64,000 nt of DNA from Pseudocercospora fijiensis CIRAD86 (Eukaryota > Ascomycota > Dothideomycetes > Mycosphaerellales > Mycosphaerellaceae). Under the pieces are notes generated by a model. The model was given only the letters and a program-made list of their open reading frames with translations. It made no database searches and was not told where the DNA came from. Location: assembly GCF_000340215.1 (NCBI RefSeq), contig NW_006921532.1, positions 2,769,337-2,833,336 of the forward strand, read 5' to 3'. Of this stretch, positions 10,353-21,375 are shown piece by piece. The translations under genes were made by a program, and so were the position numbers. How positions within the stretch are numbered: the first letter of the stretch is position 1; every line of letters starts with the position of its first letter.

Positions 10353-13300
10353 CTACTTCTTTGCGCGTCCCTTGCCTTTGCCCTTCTTCGGCTTCTCCTC
10401 TTCCTCCTCTTCATCATCATTGTCATCAACCGCCGTCTTCTTCTTCTTGCTGCCAGTCGCCTTTGTTGCGGCAGCCTTCTTCTTCTTGGGTTGCCTGACA
10501 TATTTGTCTTTGCTAAGGTCGATTTCTTCCTCTTCATCCTTGACCTCGGCATCGTCGACAGCTTCGTCTTCTGATTCTTCGAATGCGTCCTCCAGGTCTG
10601 GCTTCTCTTTCGAAGGAGCCTTCTTGGGTGCAACGATCTGTGATGCTTTCATGAAGGGGAGTGGGTGCGACTGCTGGTTGTACCTAGGATGTGTTAGTAC
10701 GGTCAATCGAACAGGAGTACGATGCATTGCAACTCACATCCGCGTGAAAGTGGCCTTAGCCTGTGTCTCAATCTTGATGTTCTCCATGTCAGCCTTGCCC
10801 ACACCCAGCTCAAGAATAGCATCCCAGTCTTCCTTCGTCAAGAAGTATGAGTCCATAAGCTCAATGATCTCAGGCACTGCCTCTTTGCCCTCGACCTGCA
10901 GCTTCTTGATGAGCTTCTCGTACAGTATTGGCATATATGTCTGCCGTATCTCGTGTCGATCAGCCGAAACCCTTAGACGCATGTGGCCTTGAATCTCCTT
11001 GACGTATCGCATAAGCTTGCCCTGGTTCGAGTTCTTGCCAAGCCACGAAGCGAACCGAGTCTGGTGTCCTGCCATTGAGCCATTGACGAAGCTCGCTGGT
11101 CGTACGAAGCTGAACATAGCGTGCGTTGGCATCAGCGACCATTGCTGCTGGCTTCCATGGATCATGCGGTCAACCAGATCTCCATCACTAATCGATTCTG
11201 CTGCCTTGCTGACCAAATCTAGTGTCGCCAGATGTTGCTTCTTCGGATTCACATATTTCTTGGCACGCTGTACATTTGTTCCCAGGTAGTTCTCTTGCAG
11301 CATTAGAGGCGCAAATTCGTGGTCGTTGAAGTAAAGCTCCTGCTTGTCATTCAATGTCGAATGAGATGCTGCGTTCCAAATTGTAGGTCCAAGGATCTTG
11401 CCGACCATGTCCCAGGGCTTCAGTACAATATGCTTCTCCCATGCTTTGCTCATGTCCTTGCTCTCTTCGTACGACAAATTCTGGCTGTCAAGCTTGGCGG
11501 TGCTGATCATATTGACAACTTGACGAATGTCGGCACCAGAACCCTCGATCAGCGCGTTGATAACTGGCGGCGGCATCTTGAGTCCTTCACGGTAGGCAAT
11601 AGTCATAATACGACTGCGGATCATATCAGTGGTCGGACGTCTAAATGGCAAGTCGTACGTGACAAAGTCGAACGGTTTCATCTTCGGCAGCTTGCGATCG
11701 TTGCAGATGAGAATCATGGGTATCATGGTCTTCTTGCAAACCGCCGCCAAAGCGCCGACACCTCCTCTGTCACCAGCACTCATGCCATCCACTTCGTCCA
11801 TGATGAGGACGAGTTTCTTCTTCGATGCATCAACATCATCTGCGCCACGCCCAAAGTAGCCCATGAGCGAAGTTGTGGACAGCACGCCTTTCAAGCCCTG
11901 TTCGACAAGCTTCTTCGATCGGGTGTCGGATGCATTCGATTCAACGATATCATAGCCTTCCAGCTTCGCGACCAGATGTGCGGCGGTGGTCTTGCCAATA
12001 CCTGGTGGCCCGTGTATCATTACAGCCCTATGGAGACCGCTGCCATCAGGTCCCATTAACTTGAAGCCGGTCTTCTGGTTCTTCGGGAAGTTTCGCAGCC
12101 ATCGCTGCAGCTTCTCGACCGCGCCCTTGTTACCACATATTTGACCGAGCGATTGTGGAGCATATCTGACGGTCCAGAGTCGGGTGTCAGGGCCTTCTAC
12201 TGATGATTTGCCCTTGTCCGCACTCTTAAGTGAGGCCGAGTTGCCTTGCACCGCTGTTTTCGACGATGAAGACTTGACTGGACTCTGGTTAGGAGCTGAT
12301 AGACGAGCCTTTGCTGCCTTCTCCTGCCGATCAATCTCTGCGGCTTGTTCTCGAATATGTGCCTCCTCCTTTGCCATTTTCTCTGCATACTTTTCAGCCG
12401 CGGCGCCATCGCCACCGTTTGCAGGCAACTTCCGGATGAGCGCAAAAAGTCCTTCTTCATTAATCGTCTTTAAACCGAACTTCTTGATCGTCTCAAGTTT
12501 CTTTGGGCCTGCATCGTCACCCAATACCACATAGCTGGTCTTGCTTGATGGTGCTGTGGTAACCTTGCCTCCCCACCGCTTGACAAGCGCAGCGCCTTGT
12601 TCTCTGCCAAGAGATTGCAGCTGGCCAGTGAATACAAACGTAAGCCCTGCAAGACAATTTTCATTGCCGGTGGGAAGCTCGGAATCGTCTATTGCTCCTG
12701 CGGGCATGGCAGAGTTGGCGTGTTGCTGGCCGTATTGGAACCTGGGCTTCGCGCCTTCCTCTCCACCTGCAGAAGACTTCTTGGGAGGTTCTGGTGCTTG
12801 AACTGTAGGAATGCTGTCAAGAATGGCCTTCACTTCTGCACTATCCTGGGGCGCGTCTTTCTTGGCCTTCTTCGCGGCAGGAGTGGTCTTCTTCGCCGGA
12901 GTGGCACGCTTCTTGGGTTTAGCCTCCTCCACTTCGAGGTCGCTATTCTCGTTCTCCTCAATAACATGTGACTTCCGCTTCTTGCTTGCTCTGGCAGGAG
13001 TCTTCTTAGCCGGCTTGTCCTCAACCATCTCCTCATCGTCGTCCGGCACAACAAAGTCATCATCAGGGTTATAGTCTCTCATATCAACATCCTTATCAGG
13101 ATCGTTGTCATCCTGTCCTTCGTCTTTGAGCTTTTGCTGCTTCCCACTCTCCCGCTTCTTCGGCACCAGCGGGTTGTCGTCTTCGTCGTCACTGCCTTCC
13201 TCATAGTCGTCGCCCATGCGTCGTCCCACTTTCGCGCCAGCCTTGAACTCATCTTCAGCGCCATCCTCAAAGTCGTCATCGGGGAAGTCGTCAGCATCGA

Positions 13301-13709
13301 GATCGACGTAGCTTACTGTCTTCTTAGCTCGAGCAGAGCTCCTGCCATTCGGAGTAGCTTTGGCACTGCCATTGGTCTTGCCTGTCTGCTTCTTGAATGG
13401 TGTGCTCTCTGCTGTCGCTGCTTGCTTGACGGATCTCTTATTGCTAACAGCTTCGCTCCTCTTCGGCTTGCTCTTGCCAAAGAAATCGCCCGCGGTTGTC
13501 TCCTCCAACTCGACCTCAGGCTCAGGCTTCTTCTTCGCTGGAGCTTTTTTGGGCGTTGCCTTCTTCGGTGCAGCTTCGTCTTCATCGTCGTCATCCTCAA
13601 TCACTTTCCGCGGTCGACCTCGCTTCTTGGGCTCCTCCTTGGGCTTGGGCTTTTCGGCCGGTGCAGCTGCTGGCTTGCCGCCGAAGAATGAGCGGATGTC
13701 TGATGGCAT
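10353..13709 (-). CDS. RFC1: replication factor C subunit 1 (large clamp-loader subunit)
   Basis: Two exons, 13709-10738 and 10683-10353, with a 54-bp intron (10684-10737) that splits the Met codon in TFTRM, give 1100 residues. The start is MPSDIRSFFGGK; an in-frame codon four residues earlier is less likely because DIRSFF is the conserved PCNA-interacting N-terminus. A long acidic/basic linker is followed by a BRCT domain at about 347-430 (CLAGLTFVFTGQL...WGGKVT). The AAA+ module follows, with Walker A HGPPGIGKTT near 563 and Walker B LVLIMDEVD near 630. The RFC1 C-terminal domain ends in a Lys-rich tail. It opens and loads PCNA at primer-template junctions in the nucleus as part of the RFC1-5 complex. 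The start lies 352 bp from a divergent mitochondrial ribosomal gene. Confidence 0.95.
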
Positions 13710-14061
13710 TGTGAAAATCACACGCGATTTTGGCCGGTCAGTTCATGGGTAGTCTGGCTGCAATTGCAAATGCGAGAAATGCAGTATGGTCGCAGCTGGA
13801 GTTGCTGTCCTAGTTCGAACACGCGAAGATGACGCGCTCTCTCGCGACCGCCTAAGTTGCCGTCAAATATCGGCTGCACGCATTGATTAGAACCGTGATC
13901 ACGAATATTGATTCAGCCTGGTCAAATCTTGCTTGGATGCTTTGGACGTTGACATGCCAAGCGTCACTTCCGTCCTCCGCAGCTTCACCTCACCTCACAT
14001 CAGCACATGACGACTGAGACTAGAGCACCTCGGCCATTCGCATCTGCTTCTGATCTCAACA
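13710..14061. promoter_or_regulatory. divergent promoter of RFC1 and uL16m with MBF-like sites
   Basis: A 352-bp interval between two divergent start codons. It contains ACGCGA at 13722 and 13821 and ACGCGC at 13832, plus a nearby CTCGCGACC. In fungi the MBF complex activates S-phase genes through WCGCGW/ACGCG boxes, and RFC1 is a classical S-phase gene, so these are plausible MBF sites. The link is inferred from motif and context only. Confidence 0.45.
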
Positions 14062-14819
14062 ATGGCGCCGACGTTGGCGAAGACCGGCTCAACCGGCTCA
14101 CTGCTCAACTCATGCACGACTAGGGCTTGCTGTAAGCAGTGTGCACATACTACCCACAACCATTGCTAACGCATTCAGGCCTACAAAGCGCCCTGAAAGC
14201 ATTGTGTTCGGAAGCTGCATCTCAAACACGCTCATTCAGCTCTACGCGACCGACCTTCAACTGGCTCGCACCGAAAGCAGGAGAATCTTCGAAATCACGA
14301 AAAGGTCGCCCCAAATGTCCAACAGGAGGCAGCATTAAAGGCACCACCCTTGTATGGGGAGAATACGGAATCAGACTGAAGGACACAGACCGCCGGATAT
14401 CAGCAGCACATCTCAAGATCGCAGACGAAACCATCAAGAAACGACTGCGAGGAATGAAATACAGATTATATCATCGTGTCGCGGCAAACATAGGTGTTTA
14501 TACCAGCGGTAATGATCAACGTATGGGAAAGGGAAAGGGCTCATTCGACTACTGGGCTGCAAGAGTGCCTGTCAGCAGAATCTTGTTCGAGTTGAAGGGA
14601 GAAGTGCACGAGCAGGTTGTGAGGGACGCCTTCCGATTGGCAGGAAACAAATTGCCAGGACAATATGAATTCGTGAAGAAAGGAGATCCGCCCGTCATGG
14701 GCATTACAAAGTTGGGAAATGGTGTTACAGAAGAGGAGTTGAGGAGACCGCGGAAAAAGCTGCCGGAGCCGAATATTATGAGCACGGCGGCAAGAATACC
14801 GGCTACCACACCTGTGTAA
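14062..14819 (+). CDS. MRPL16: mitochondrial large-subunit ribosomal protein uL16m
   Basis: Two exons, 14062-14131 and 14179-14819, joined across a 47-bp intron (GTAAGC...TTCAG), give 236 residues. The first exon (MAPTLAKTGSTGS) supplies the start that a single-exon reading lacks. The Ser/Arg-rich N-terminus ending in RSFSSTRP is a typical mitochondrial presequence. The mature part shows the L16 signature region: RGMKYRLYHRVAANIGVY, MGKGKGSFDYWAARVP and a KLPGQYEFVKK ending. It binds 23S-type rRNA near the peptidyl-transferase centre of the mitoribosome. The divergent neighbour is RFC1. Confidence 0.92.
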
Positions 14820-15530
14820 ATACGATACGATACCCAGCTATAGTTTCGCAAATTTCAGCAAGCTTCTGTTGTTCAGTCTCCCATTTCGGGATGTCCACGA
14901 TGGTGATCGAGCACGCTTCAGCTGACGTCAATTATGGTCCAAGCCAAAAGGACCATGTGCGCTATAAGCTGTTGTATCCTCACCGCACTCCCTCGAGGTC
15001 GTCGAAGATAGCAAGTCGGATTCTGCTACGAGAGAGAGAAACTCGTCTGTCAACATGGCCAATCTACCTACCCAGTTCAGGATCGGAGTCTGCGAAACTT
15101 GATCGAAATGTGAGGAAGTGGCACGAATGGAGATATTTAAAAATACATTTCTCGTGTCCAGAGTCTCAGCCTAGCCGAAGGATATTACCATTTGCTACGC
15201 CACTTCTTCTTTTTGACGTCACAGGCAACATCAATTCAGAAGAATGCAGATCGATCTCTTATCCCATGTTGATGGTAGGGCTGAGGGAGACGCCACCGCT
15301 CGAAGCGGCTGAGCTGCTGCTGCCATCTGGACCGGAAGTTCCAGAAGAGCTGGCACATGAGATGCAGCCTGATTACGATGACAAGTCAGCATGTGATCTT
15401 GAGCCGATAACCTCGCCCTATACATACTGCACGAAGAGAGCTGGTGCTCGAAGTATCGTCGGATGCAGCTGCGGACTGCGAAGCTATAAAGTTATCAGCG
15501 AAACATTTCCGATCTGAGATAGGGAATTCT
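14820..15530. other. intergenic; one unconvincing frame
   Basis: A 208-codon plus-strand frame (14891-15517) exists, but it shows no domain, no fungal codon preference that I can see and no splice structure. I do not call it a gene. No repeat or RNA gene is seen. Confidence 0.4.
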
Positions 15531-15737
15531 TTACGAACCAGCGGATTTGCCATTTGCGACCTGGCCGCCCTCTACCGCAGGTTGACTGTTGCCTTTGGGC
15601 TCCTTTGGTTCCATGGGCTTGCCGCCTTCAGGAATGCTGGGAACGCTGGGCGAATCGAACGGTAGGTCGAGAAGTGGAAGTGGTGCTGCAAGAGCAAGGG
15701 CCGAGAATACGGCGGCGAGGTAGATGGATACAGGCAT
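15531..15737 (-). CDS. small secreted protein candidate
   Basis: A 68-residue frame starting MPVSIYLAAVFSALALAAP, a clean signal peptide with a short polar start, a hydrophobic core and Ala-X-Ala-like cleavage. A proline/glycine/lysine-rich 50-residue mature part without cysteine follows (PFDSPSVPSIPEGGKP, KEPKGNSQPAVEGGQ). The ATG is directly preceded, on the coding strand, by a CATCAA repeat. No homologue is recognised. It could be a secreted wall or effector-like peptide, or only the first exon of a longer gene. Single-exon coding potential is modest. Confidence 0.45.
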   Translation of the reverse strand: MPVSIYLAAVFSALALAAPLPLLDLPFDSPSVPSIPEGGKPMEPKEPKGNSQPAVEGGQVANGKSAGS

Positions 15738-15762
15738 GTTGATGTTGATGTTGATGTTGATG
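15738..15762. repeat. hexanucleotide microsatellite (GATGTT)n
   Basis: Four tandem GATGTT units abut the start codon of the small secreted ORF, in what would be its 5-prime leader. Confidence 0.75.
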
Positions 15763-16853
15763 GTGAGCGAGGAAGCGCCGGCTTGTGTTTGACTGAACGA
15801 GCGAATGAACGAAAATGTCCTCGACTATGCGTGATGGAACTACTAGAACGAGGAGACGTGGAAGTACTTGTATACTGCTCAAACCCCACAAACTGAACCT
15901 GATCGATCTCTCCATCATGGACTCCTGGATGCATGCGCTACAGCTGATGTGATCTGCCAACTGACTCTTTTCTTAACTCGCACATTCAGCTCGCAGAATC
16001 TCACGTTGTGAGCTGGTATTTTCCTTCCCGGACTCAGCTGCAGCATCTGGACGACAAAAATTGGTCGATCAATTGTGTAATCCACCGTAGGACTCGAGGG
16101 TCGGAAGCTTGTGGCTTGAGGCGGATGGGAGGAGTCAAGCACCATCGCTCTTTCCTTGTCGACACGGATCAGTACTGCTCGTTCCATCACAGCAACGCCA
16201 GCACCTGGCGATTCAATTTCTCAGGTATGCTCACCTTGACTAATTACTGGGCAGTTTGGCAGTCCACATCCACTAAGTTAGTGCGTAAGTTAGATTCGTG
16301 TGTAGATCTATCGGCAGGTTGCTTGCTGCTTATGCATTATTCATCTCACAAGCCCTCAAGCCACAGCCAGACCAAATGCGGAGATTCCTTCCCGCCTACT
16401 CATTGAAGGCAGATCTACAGAGCGTCTTCAATGCGCATACAAGGTGTCAACTGCATACAGGAAGCCTGTTGGAAACAAAATTGCGAACCGTGCCTCTCCT
16501 CCCGTTTGAACGTTCGATCGAAATCTTGAATATGTACTGGTTGGCTGAATTAAAGGAAGGCTTCTTCTATGCATGCTCCTAAGAAGAGGATACATCTAAT
16601 GCTAGAACTTGGCACACAAGGCTATAGAACTTCAATACATGTGACACGAAGTAGAGATGCTTTCTTCAAGGCCTTGTAGGTCTGGGATTATGTATGTATG
16701 TATCATACTGTAGCTTGCGAAAGAATCTTTGGGGCAACGGGCACGGATCACTAGTTCTACTGTATCCAGTCTTGTCTCGACTTCCTGTATGCACGAGACG
16801 CTCTGTACGCGTCCGTGTATGCTTTCAAAGTTTCGATTTCGACCTCCTGAACA
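15763..16853. other. 1.1-kb intergenic interval
   Basis: No supported gene. Overlapping short frames on both strands have no domain or splice logic. It probably includes the promoter of the small secreted ORF and the 3-prime region of the esterase. Confidence 0.4.
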
Positions 16854-16947
16854 TCAAGCAGGCACACCCTCCTCCAACGCCTCACTCAACGTCACATTGG
16901 GCACTGTCCACTCCTTAAAGAGTTCCCCATACTTGCCCACCAGCAAA

Positions 16948-17723
16948 TCACTCACCAATCTCCCGAACACGACACTCCCATGCTTCGTGCATCAAGTCAG
17001 CCAACACCACCTCGCACCCCAGGAAAGCAATATCACTCACATCATTCAAATGCGTATGATCACCCTCACTCAGATCATGCTTCCAACTCGCATCCGGTCC
17101 AATGGCGTTACAATACTCCTGACTTCTCAGATTCAAATCGATCCATTTGACACCATTTGTCTCAGCAATCTCGATCGTCTTCCGTCGTTCATTCACAAGA
17201 TTCTCCACAACTTTAGGTGGATCTGAATCATCAAACCCTCGTCTCGTCAAAGGAGTAAGCAAGATAGGTTCACCTCCAGAATCCGTGACTTCATCCGCGA
17301 AAGCCGCAAGATTTGTCCCGTATTCATCTAAAGAGATGTTTGCCGCCGGCTTTTGGTCGTTGTGGCCAAACTTGTTCATTAAAATCAGTATCGATGCTCG
17401 AGATTGGGCTTTTGGCTTACTTGGATCGTAACAAAGACCTCGAATTCTTCTCTATGACTTTCTATCTGTCCGAGGACTTTAGCCCAATCACCTCCAGCTC
17501 GGAACGAGACGGTCGTGGCTCCGCTATGGCCGTAGTTGAGTCCTGATGCTGGAGCCTTTAGGGTTGTGTTGAGGAAACCGTCACCCCAGCCACCTCCAAC
17601 TGCTGTTGTCGAGTCGCCTGCGAGGAGGAAGAATGGAGGCTTCTCCTGACGGATGCGAAGAGGTGATGCATGGATGGCGTGAAGGAGGCTGATGAGGAAC
17701 GATGCTTTTGTCATTGTGAACAA
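16948..17723 (-). CDS. secreted SGNH/GDSL esterase, rhamnogalacturonan acetylesterase-like, apparent C-terminal frameshift
   Basis: Two exons, 17723-17421 and 17370-16948, joined across a 50-bp intron at VTIQ/FGHND, give 241 residues. A signal peptide is visible (MTKASFLISLLHAIHAS). SGNH block I is GDSTTA, the Gly block is NYGHSGATT, block III is FGHND and block V is DHTH, so the catalytic Ser-Asp-His set is intact. Family members remove acetyl groups from pectic rhamnogalacturonan outside the cell. After LMHEA the frame runs into a stop, whereas dropping one base restores 38 more plausible residues (GSVVFGRLVSDLLVGKYG...) ending at 16854. The gene is therefore either recently truncated or carries a one-base sequence error. 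Confidence 0.8.
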
Positions 17724-18612
17724 CGTGGCTACGACCTGGTCAAGGTAGATCTTTTGAATTGTCCATCATGTCTCTGCTGGGTGCTTGCTACTTTTATAGC
17801 TGCTTCAAGATGTTTTTCGCTAAACATGAGGCAAGGCCTGGTGTGAAAGAAGTAGCACATAAATCCACGCCCCGCATTTTTGTCTCGATTCTCGGCGCAT
17901 ACCTTACCGATCCAGGAGATCCACCAATCATGAAAAGCCTGGCCATGCAGATTAATTTCGATGTCTGTATGCAGTGTATGATCGTCTCCGCAGCCTCCTC
18001 ACAGCTCGGCAAATGCGAATACGTACAAGCGTCTCTCGCCTCAGCCTTGTATGCCTTCAACTCCACACTCACACAAGCGTTCAGATTCCCAGGTTTCGCA
18101 GCGTTGCTGAATCGAATTCCCTACTTCCCTGGCTTGGTCGAATCTTCAGGACATGGCTTCGCCCCCACACCTTTGAACGTCAACGACTCGTGTCTTCGCA
18201 CCGATCTCGAAGGGACTCAAGCCTTCCTTCGGTCTACACTCCTTGGCTGTGGAGTAACGTGTGAGTCCATCCGGACTCATAGCCCAGACCTGGTGCGTAT
18301 GAAGTAGATCCTGTGTGCACAGCCATAAAGTCTTGGCAGACTCGATACAGTAATTTTGCCGACATATTATCATTCAGCCTAAGAATCGTCCCAGCTTGCT
18401 GTAGACTCCCTGATCAAGTAGAGATCCTGTTTCACATGGTAGGAGCTAATCGGTCATTGTGCAATAATACCCGACTACTTCCACACTTCTAAGCCCAGAT
18501 GAGCATCTTTCAATCTTGCCTTTGCAGGTTCAGACTATACAAGCTGGCCATTCCTTAATTGGGCCGTCGTGGCAAGGCCCTGGTGCTGCACTATTTTGAT
18601 GTCGTTCCCCGT
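17724..18612. other. 0.9-kb intergenic interval
   Basis: Frames exist on both strands (plus 17759-18307, minus 17794-18072). Neither shows a domain, and each could be the mirror of the other. A minus-strand cysteine-containing stretch (CTYSHLPSCEEAAETIIHC) looks slightly protein-like, but no start or exon structure could be built. Nothing is called. Confidence 0.35.
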
Positions 18613-21375
18613 TCATCGGCCATCGTCACGCTGGCTCCTCGATTCTCTTTCGATCTTTCTCAATTCCATCTCGACCAGACGGACGCAGACATCAGCAACG
18701 TCACTGCCAGTTCGCCAGCTCCGTAGAGTGACGCCATTACGCTCTAGCACGCTTTTCGCTTTGGCCCATCGTTGTTGCCACATATACTCTTTCTTGCTAA
18801 TGCCATCTCCAGGTGTGCCCGGCGCTCCCTCGTCGTCGAAGCCGCCAGACAGGCGGTTGGCCTGCTTGCGTACTGCAGCAGTAGAATAGGATGCGATGCT
18901 TTGTCTTGGCGGTGGGGGAGGAACTACTTGATTCATGGCACCAGTGGGGAGGTTGAGATCTTCAAATGACTTTGGTGAAGTCATCGAGCGTCCCACCGCC
19001 AGCGGTGAAGAAGGTTGACTGCCGCCATTCCTGCCGACATGGGAAGATCGAGGTCTTGGCTGCCCGACAGTAGTATCCGTCTGCCAGTAGCTGGAATTCG
19101 GCACCGGCAATGCTTTGGCTATGGCACCTTTCATGTTTCTCCTCGCAGGTAATGGCGGCGGAGGCTTCTTTGTGGAGTCCTGCCTGATAACCTGCGACAG
19201 AGGCGATGGCGGATGAGTCTGGATCTGGGGCAAGTTGTTGGGCTTGACAGCGCTTGATGGTTTTCGAGGTCGTGGTGGCGGTGTCTTGTGCTGACTTTCG
19301 GATGATGCTTGAGCATCTGGAGGAGGACTCCTGAGTCCAGCAGGCTTAGGAGGAGGCGGAGGTGATGGCGACGGCCTTTGACCTAGAGTTGCACCGTTCA
19401 AGCTCTTATTGGACGGAGAATGCCGACGCCGCGACGGTTCAAGCCAGGGCTTTGAGGGTGCTGGGTCAGAGAAGTCGATCAAGTCTTCTTCTGGAGATGC
19501 TGTGATGTCACGTCCGCTGAACGACTGTTGCGAATGAGAATGTGGGTCTAGTCGCTGCGGAGAGCGTGGCTTGTTGGGCAAGCTTGAGGTCCTTTCGCCG
19601 TATAGTGTGGTCTCCAATTGGTATGCGTCGGGGTTGATAGACTTTCTTGCACGTTGCGCCTCTTTCTCCATATCTTCAAGCGAAGCTGCGATCGCAGCTC
19701 TCATTTCTGCGTCATCGTCCAGATCAGCCGGCCTAGACAATCGCTTAGACATCCCAAGGCTGTCGCCACTCTGATGACGAGAATGATTTCTCGAATGCTG
19801 CCCACTTCCTCCAGGGCTGGTGTTCGAGTCGAAGTAGCCAGTTTTGGGCGATGTAGTTACATCCCGAATGAAGATACCGAGAACACGCCCTGGATTCGCC
19901 AATGCTGTCTCGGTATACACCTCAAGATCAGCTTCTCCACTGTCGCCGACAAGGACGAACTTGCGGTCAGGGAAGTCACGCATGATCTTGTCTAGTGATG
20001 ACCTCTTGCGTTCAGCAACAGGTTCGAAGATACCCTGCAACATGCCACCAGAATACTGCTTGAGGTGGAAAGATCCTTTCGGTAAATTTGCCAGCTTGAA
20101 AAAGCTGGTAAGAGCTGGGTACATCTGCCAGGGGGAGTTCGATACATAGTGTATCTTGACGCCCATATCATGCAGTGTTGTATACCACTCTCGCACGCCC
20201 TCGATTGTGAGGTCACCCAGTTCTCGAATGAAAGCATTGCGGAAAATCTCCCGAACACCGGCACTTATTGCCGAGTGCTTGATGGTATCATCAATGTCGC
20301 TTATGAGACTCACGCCATGAGGCGAGGTCACAATGACTTCCTCGGTAGCTGAGAGCTTCTCTCCAGCCAATACGCGGACATGCGTAGGCACGAAGTCCAA
20401 AGCTGCACGAAGGGTGAAATGGCCTGAAGCATCGGTGTATACTGTCTGCTGTCTCGAAGCGGATTCGTTGTAGAAGAAGGCGCTGATTGGTGTGTTTGCC
20501 AAGGGATTGGCCATGAATGGCTTCAGCCGTGCCAAAAGATGCATGTTCGCTGTGGCGAGCTCGGAGGAAGTCATCTTCTCACGAGGTTGCCATGAGGATC
20601 TCTTTCGGACGGGGTCGACCGTAGCGCCAGCATCCGAATCTTGGGATGCGATACTGCTGGCGTAAGATTTCAGTCGCCCTCGATTTGGCACGTCCCCGTA
20701 TAAACTATCGGTATCATTATTCTGGCCCGGGCGTTCTGAAAAGGCACCCCTGTTTGCATAACGCTCTTCCTGCTCTCCTCTTCGCACTATGTTCTCCGCT
20801 TCCAGGTTGATGAGGTCTTCGTCCTGCTGTCGCGTGGGGCTCGATGAGCGGCTCGGTACTACACTCGAAGGATCTGACTCTCCAGGTCGATTTGGAGGCG
20901 GCGCAGGAATTCCAGAAAGCTGCCTCGCCAAGCCAATCAGCATACGCTGCTTGCGCGTATGTGCGCCTTTGGGAGGAGTGTATATCCAGCCTCGCACATC
21001 GACGTCGACAATGGCATTGATGTCCTCGTGTTTGTCCCACTCCCTACGCCAATACTCCTCTTCAGTCACTTCTCGGCCTGGAGTCGCAGCCGCTGGGCGC
21101 TTGCTCTTGACATGCCGTCTCGCATAGCTAGGAAACAGGATCATCTCTTCATTACCACTCCGCACCACAGCAGCATCCGGGAAGGCTCCAGATCCATCTT
21201 CTGCGTGATGGCTCTCTCGAGCGCCATCCTGGCTAAAATAAGTCTGTCGAAGGTCGTTCGCGGCTTTCAGGTAGCCCGCAAACTTCTTCCGTCTCGCTCC
21301 TGGCTCTCTGCCCTCTGATCGCAGACCAGCATAGTCGGCACAAGTCTGATCATGTCTCGGTCCTGTATAGGCCAT
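18613..21375 (-). CDS. APP1: App1-type phosphatidate phosphatase (actin-patch protein)
   Basis: A single-exon reading of 920 residues from MAYTGPRHDQ. The conserved KKFAGYLKAANDLRQTYF block follows about 25 residues later, which supports this start. The catalytic domain holds DIDDTIKHS (near residue 359, the DxDxT haloacid-dehalogenase-type motif), then YVSNSPWQMYP and FVLVGDSGEADLEVY. Long Pro-rich tracts such as PSPSPPPPPKPAG resemble the SH3-binding tail of yeast App1. Family members hydrolyse phosphatidate to diacylglycerol at cortical actin patches during endocytosis. The frame stays open upstream of 21375 towards the Copia-2 insertion, so an extra N-terminal exon is possible. Confidence 0.88.
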   Translation of the reverse strand: MAYTGPRHDQTCADYAGLRSEGREPGARRKKFAGYLKAANDLRQTYFSQDGARESHHAEDGSGAFPDAAVVRSGNEEMILFPSYARRHVKSKRPAAATPGREVTEEEYWRREWDKHEDINAIVDVDVRGWIYTPPKGAHTRKQRMLIGLARQLSGIPAPPPNRPGESDPSSVVPSRSSSPTRQQDEDLINLEAENIVRRGEQEERYANRGAFSERPGQNNDTDSLYGDVPNRGRLKSYASSIASQDSDAGATVDPVRKRSSWQPREKMTSSELATANMHLLARLKPFMANPLANTPISAFFYNESASRQQTVYTDASGHFTLRAALDFVPTHVRVLAGEKLSATEEVIVTSPHGVSLISDIDDTIKHSAISAGVREIFRNAFIRELGDLTIEGVREWYTTLHDMGVKIHYVSNSPWQMYPALTSFFKLANLPKGSFHLKQYSGGMLQGIFEPVAERKRSSLDKIMRDFPDRKFVLVGDSGEADLEVYTETALANPGRVLGIFIRDVTTSPKTGYFDSNTSPGGSGQHSRNHSRHQSGDSLGMSKRLSRPADLDDDAEMRAAIAASLEDMEKEAQRARKSINPDAYQLETTLYGERTSSLPNKPRSPQRLDPHSHSQQSFSGRDITASPEEDLIDFSDPAPSKPWLEPSRRRHSPSNKSLNGATLGQRPSPSPPPPPKPAGLRSPPPDAQASSESQHKTPPPRPRKPSSAVKPNNLPQIQTHPPSPLSQVIRQDSTKKPPPPLPARRNMKGAIAKALPVPNSSYWQTDTTVGQPRPRSSHVGRNGGSQPSSPLAVGRSMTSPKSFEDLNLPTGAMNQVVPPPPPRQSIASYSTAAVRKQANRLSGGFDDEGAPGTPGDGISKKEYMWQQRWAKAKSVLERNGVTLRSWRTGSDVADVCVRLVEMELRKIERESRSQRDDGR

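Noticed and set aside
10353..10683. Separate acidic/Lys-rich protein downstream of RFC1
   Set aside because: A 54-bp intron restores continuity; this is the normal C-terminal tail of RFC1.
10734..13752. Multiple plus-strand frames opposite RFC1
   Set aside because: Antisense mirrors of acidic and Lys-rich repeats in RFC1.
14891..15517. 208-codon plus-strand frame
   Set aside because: No domain, no coding-type composition, no plausible exon structure.
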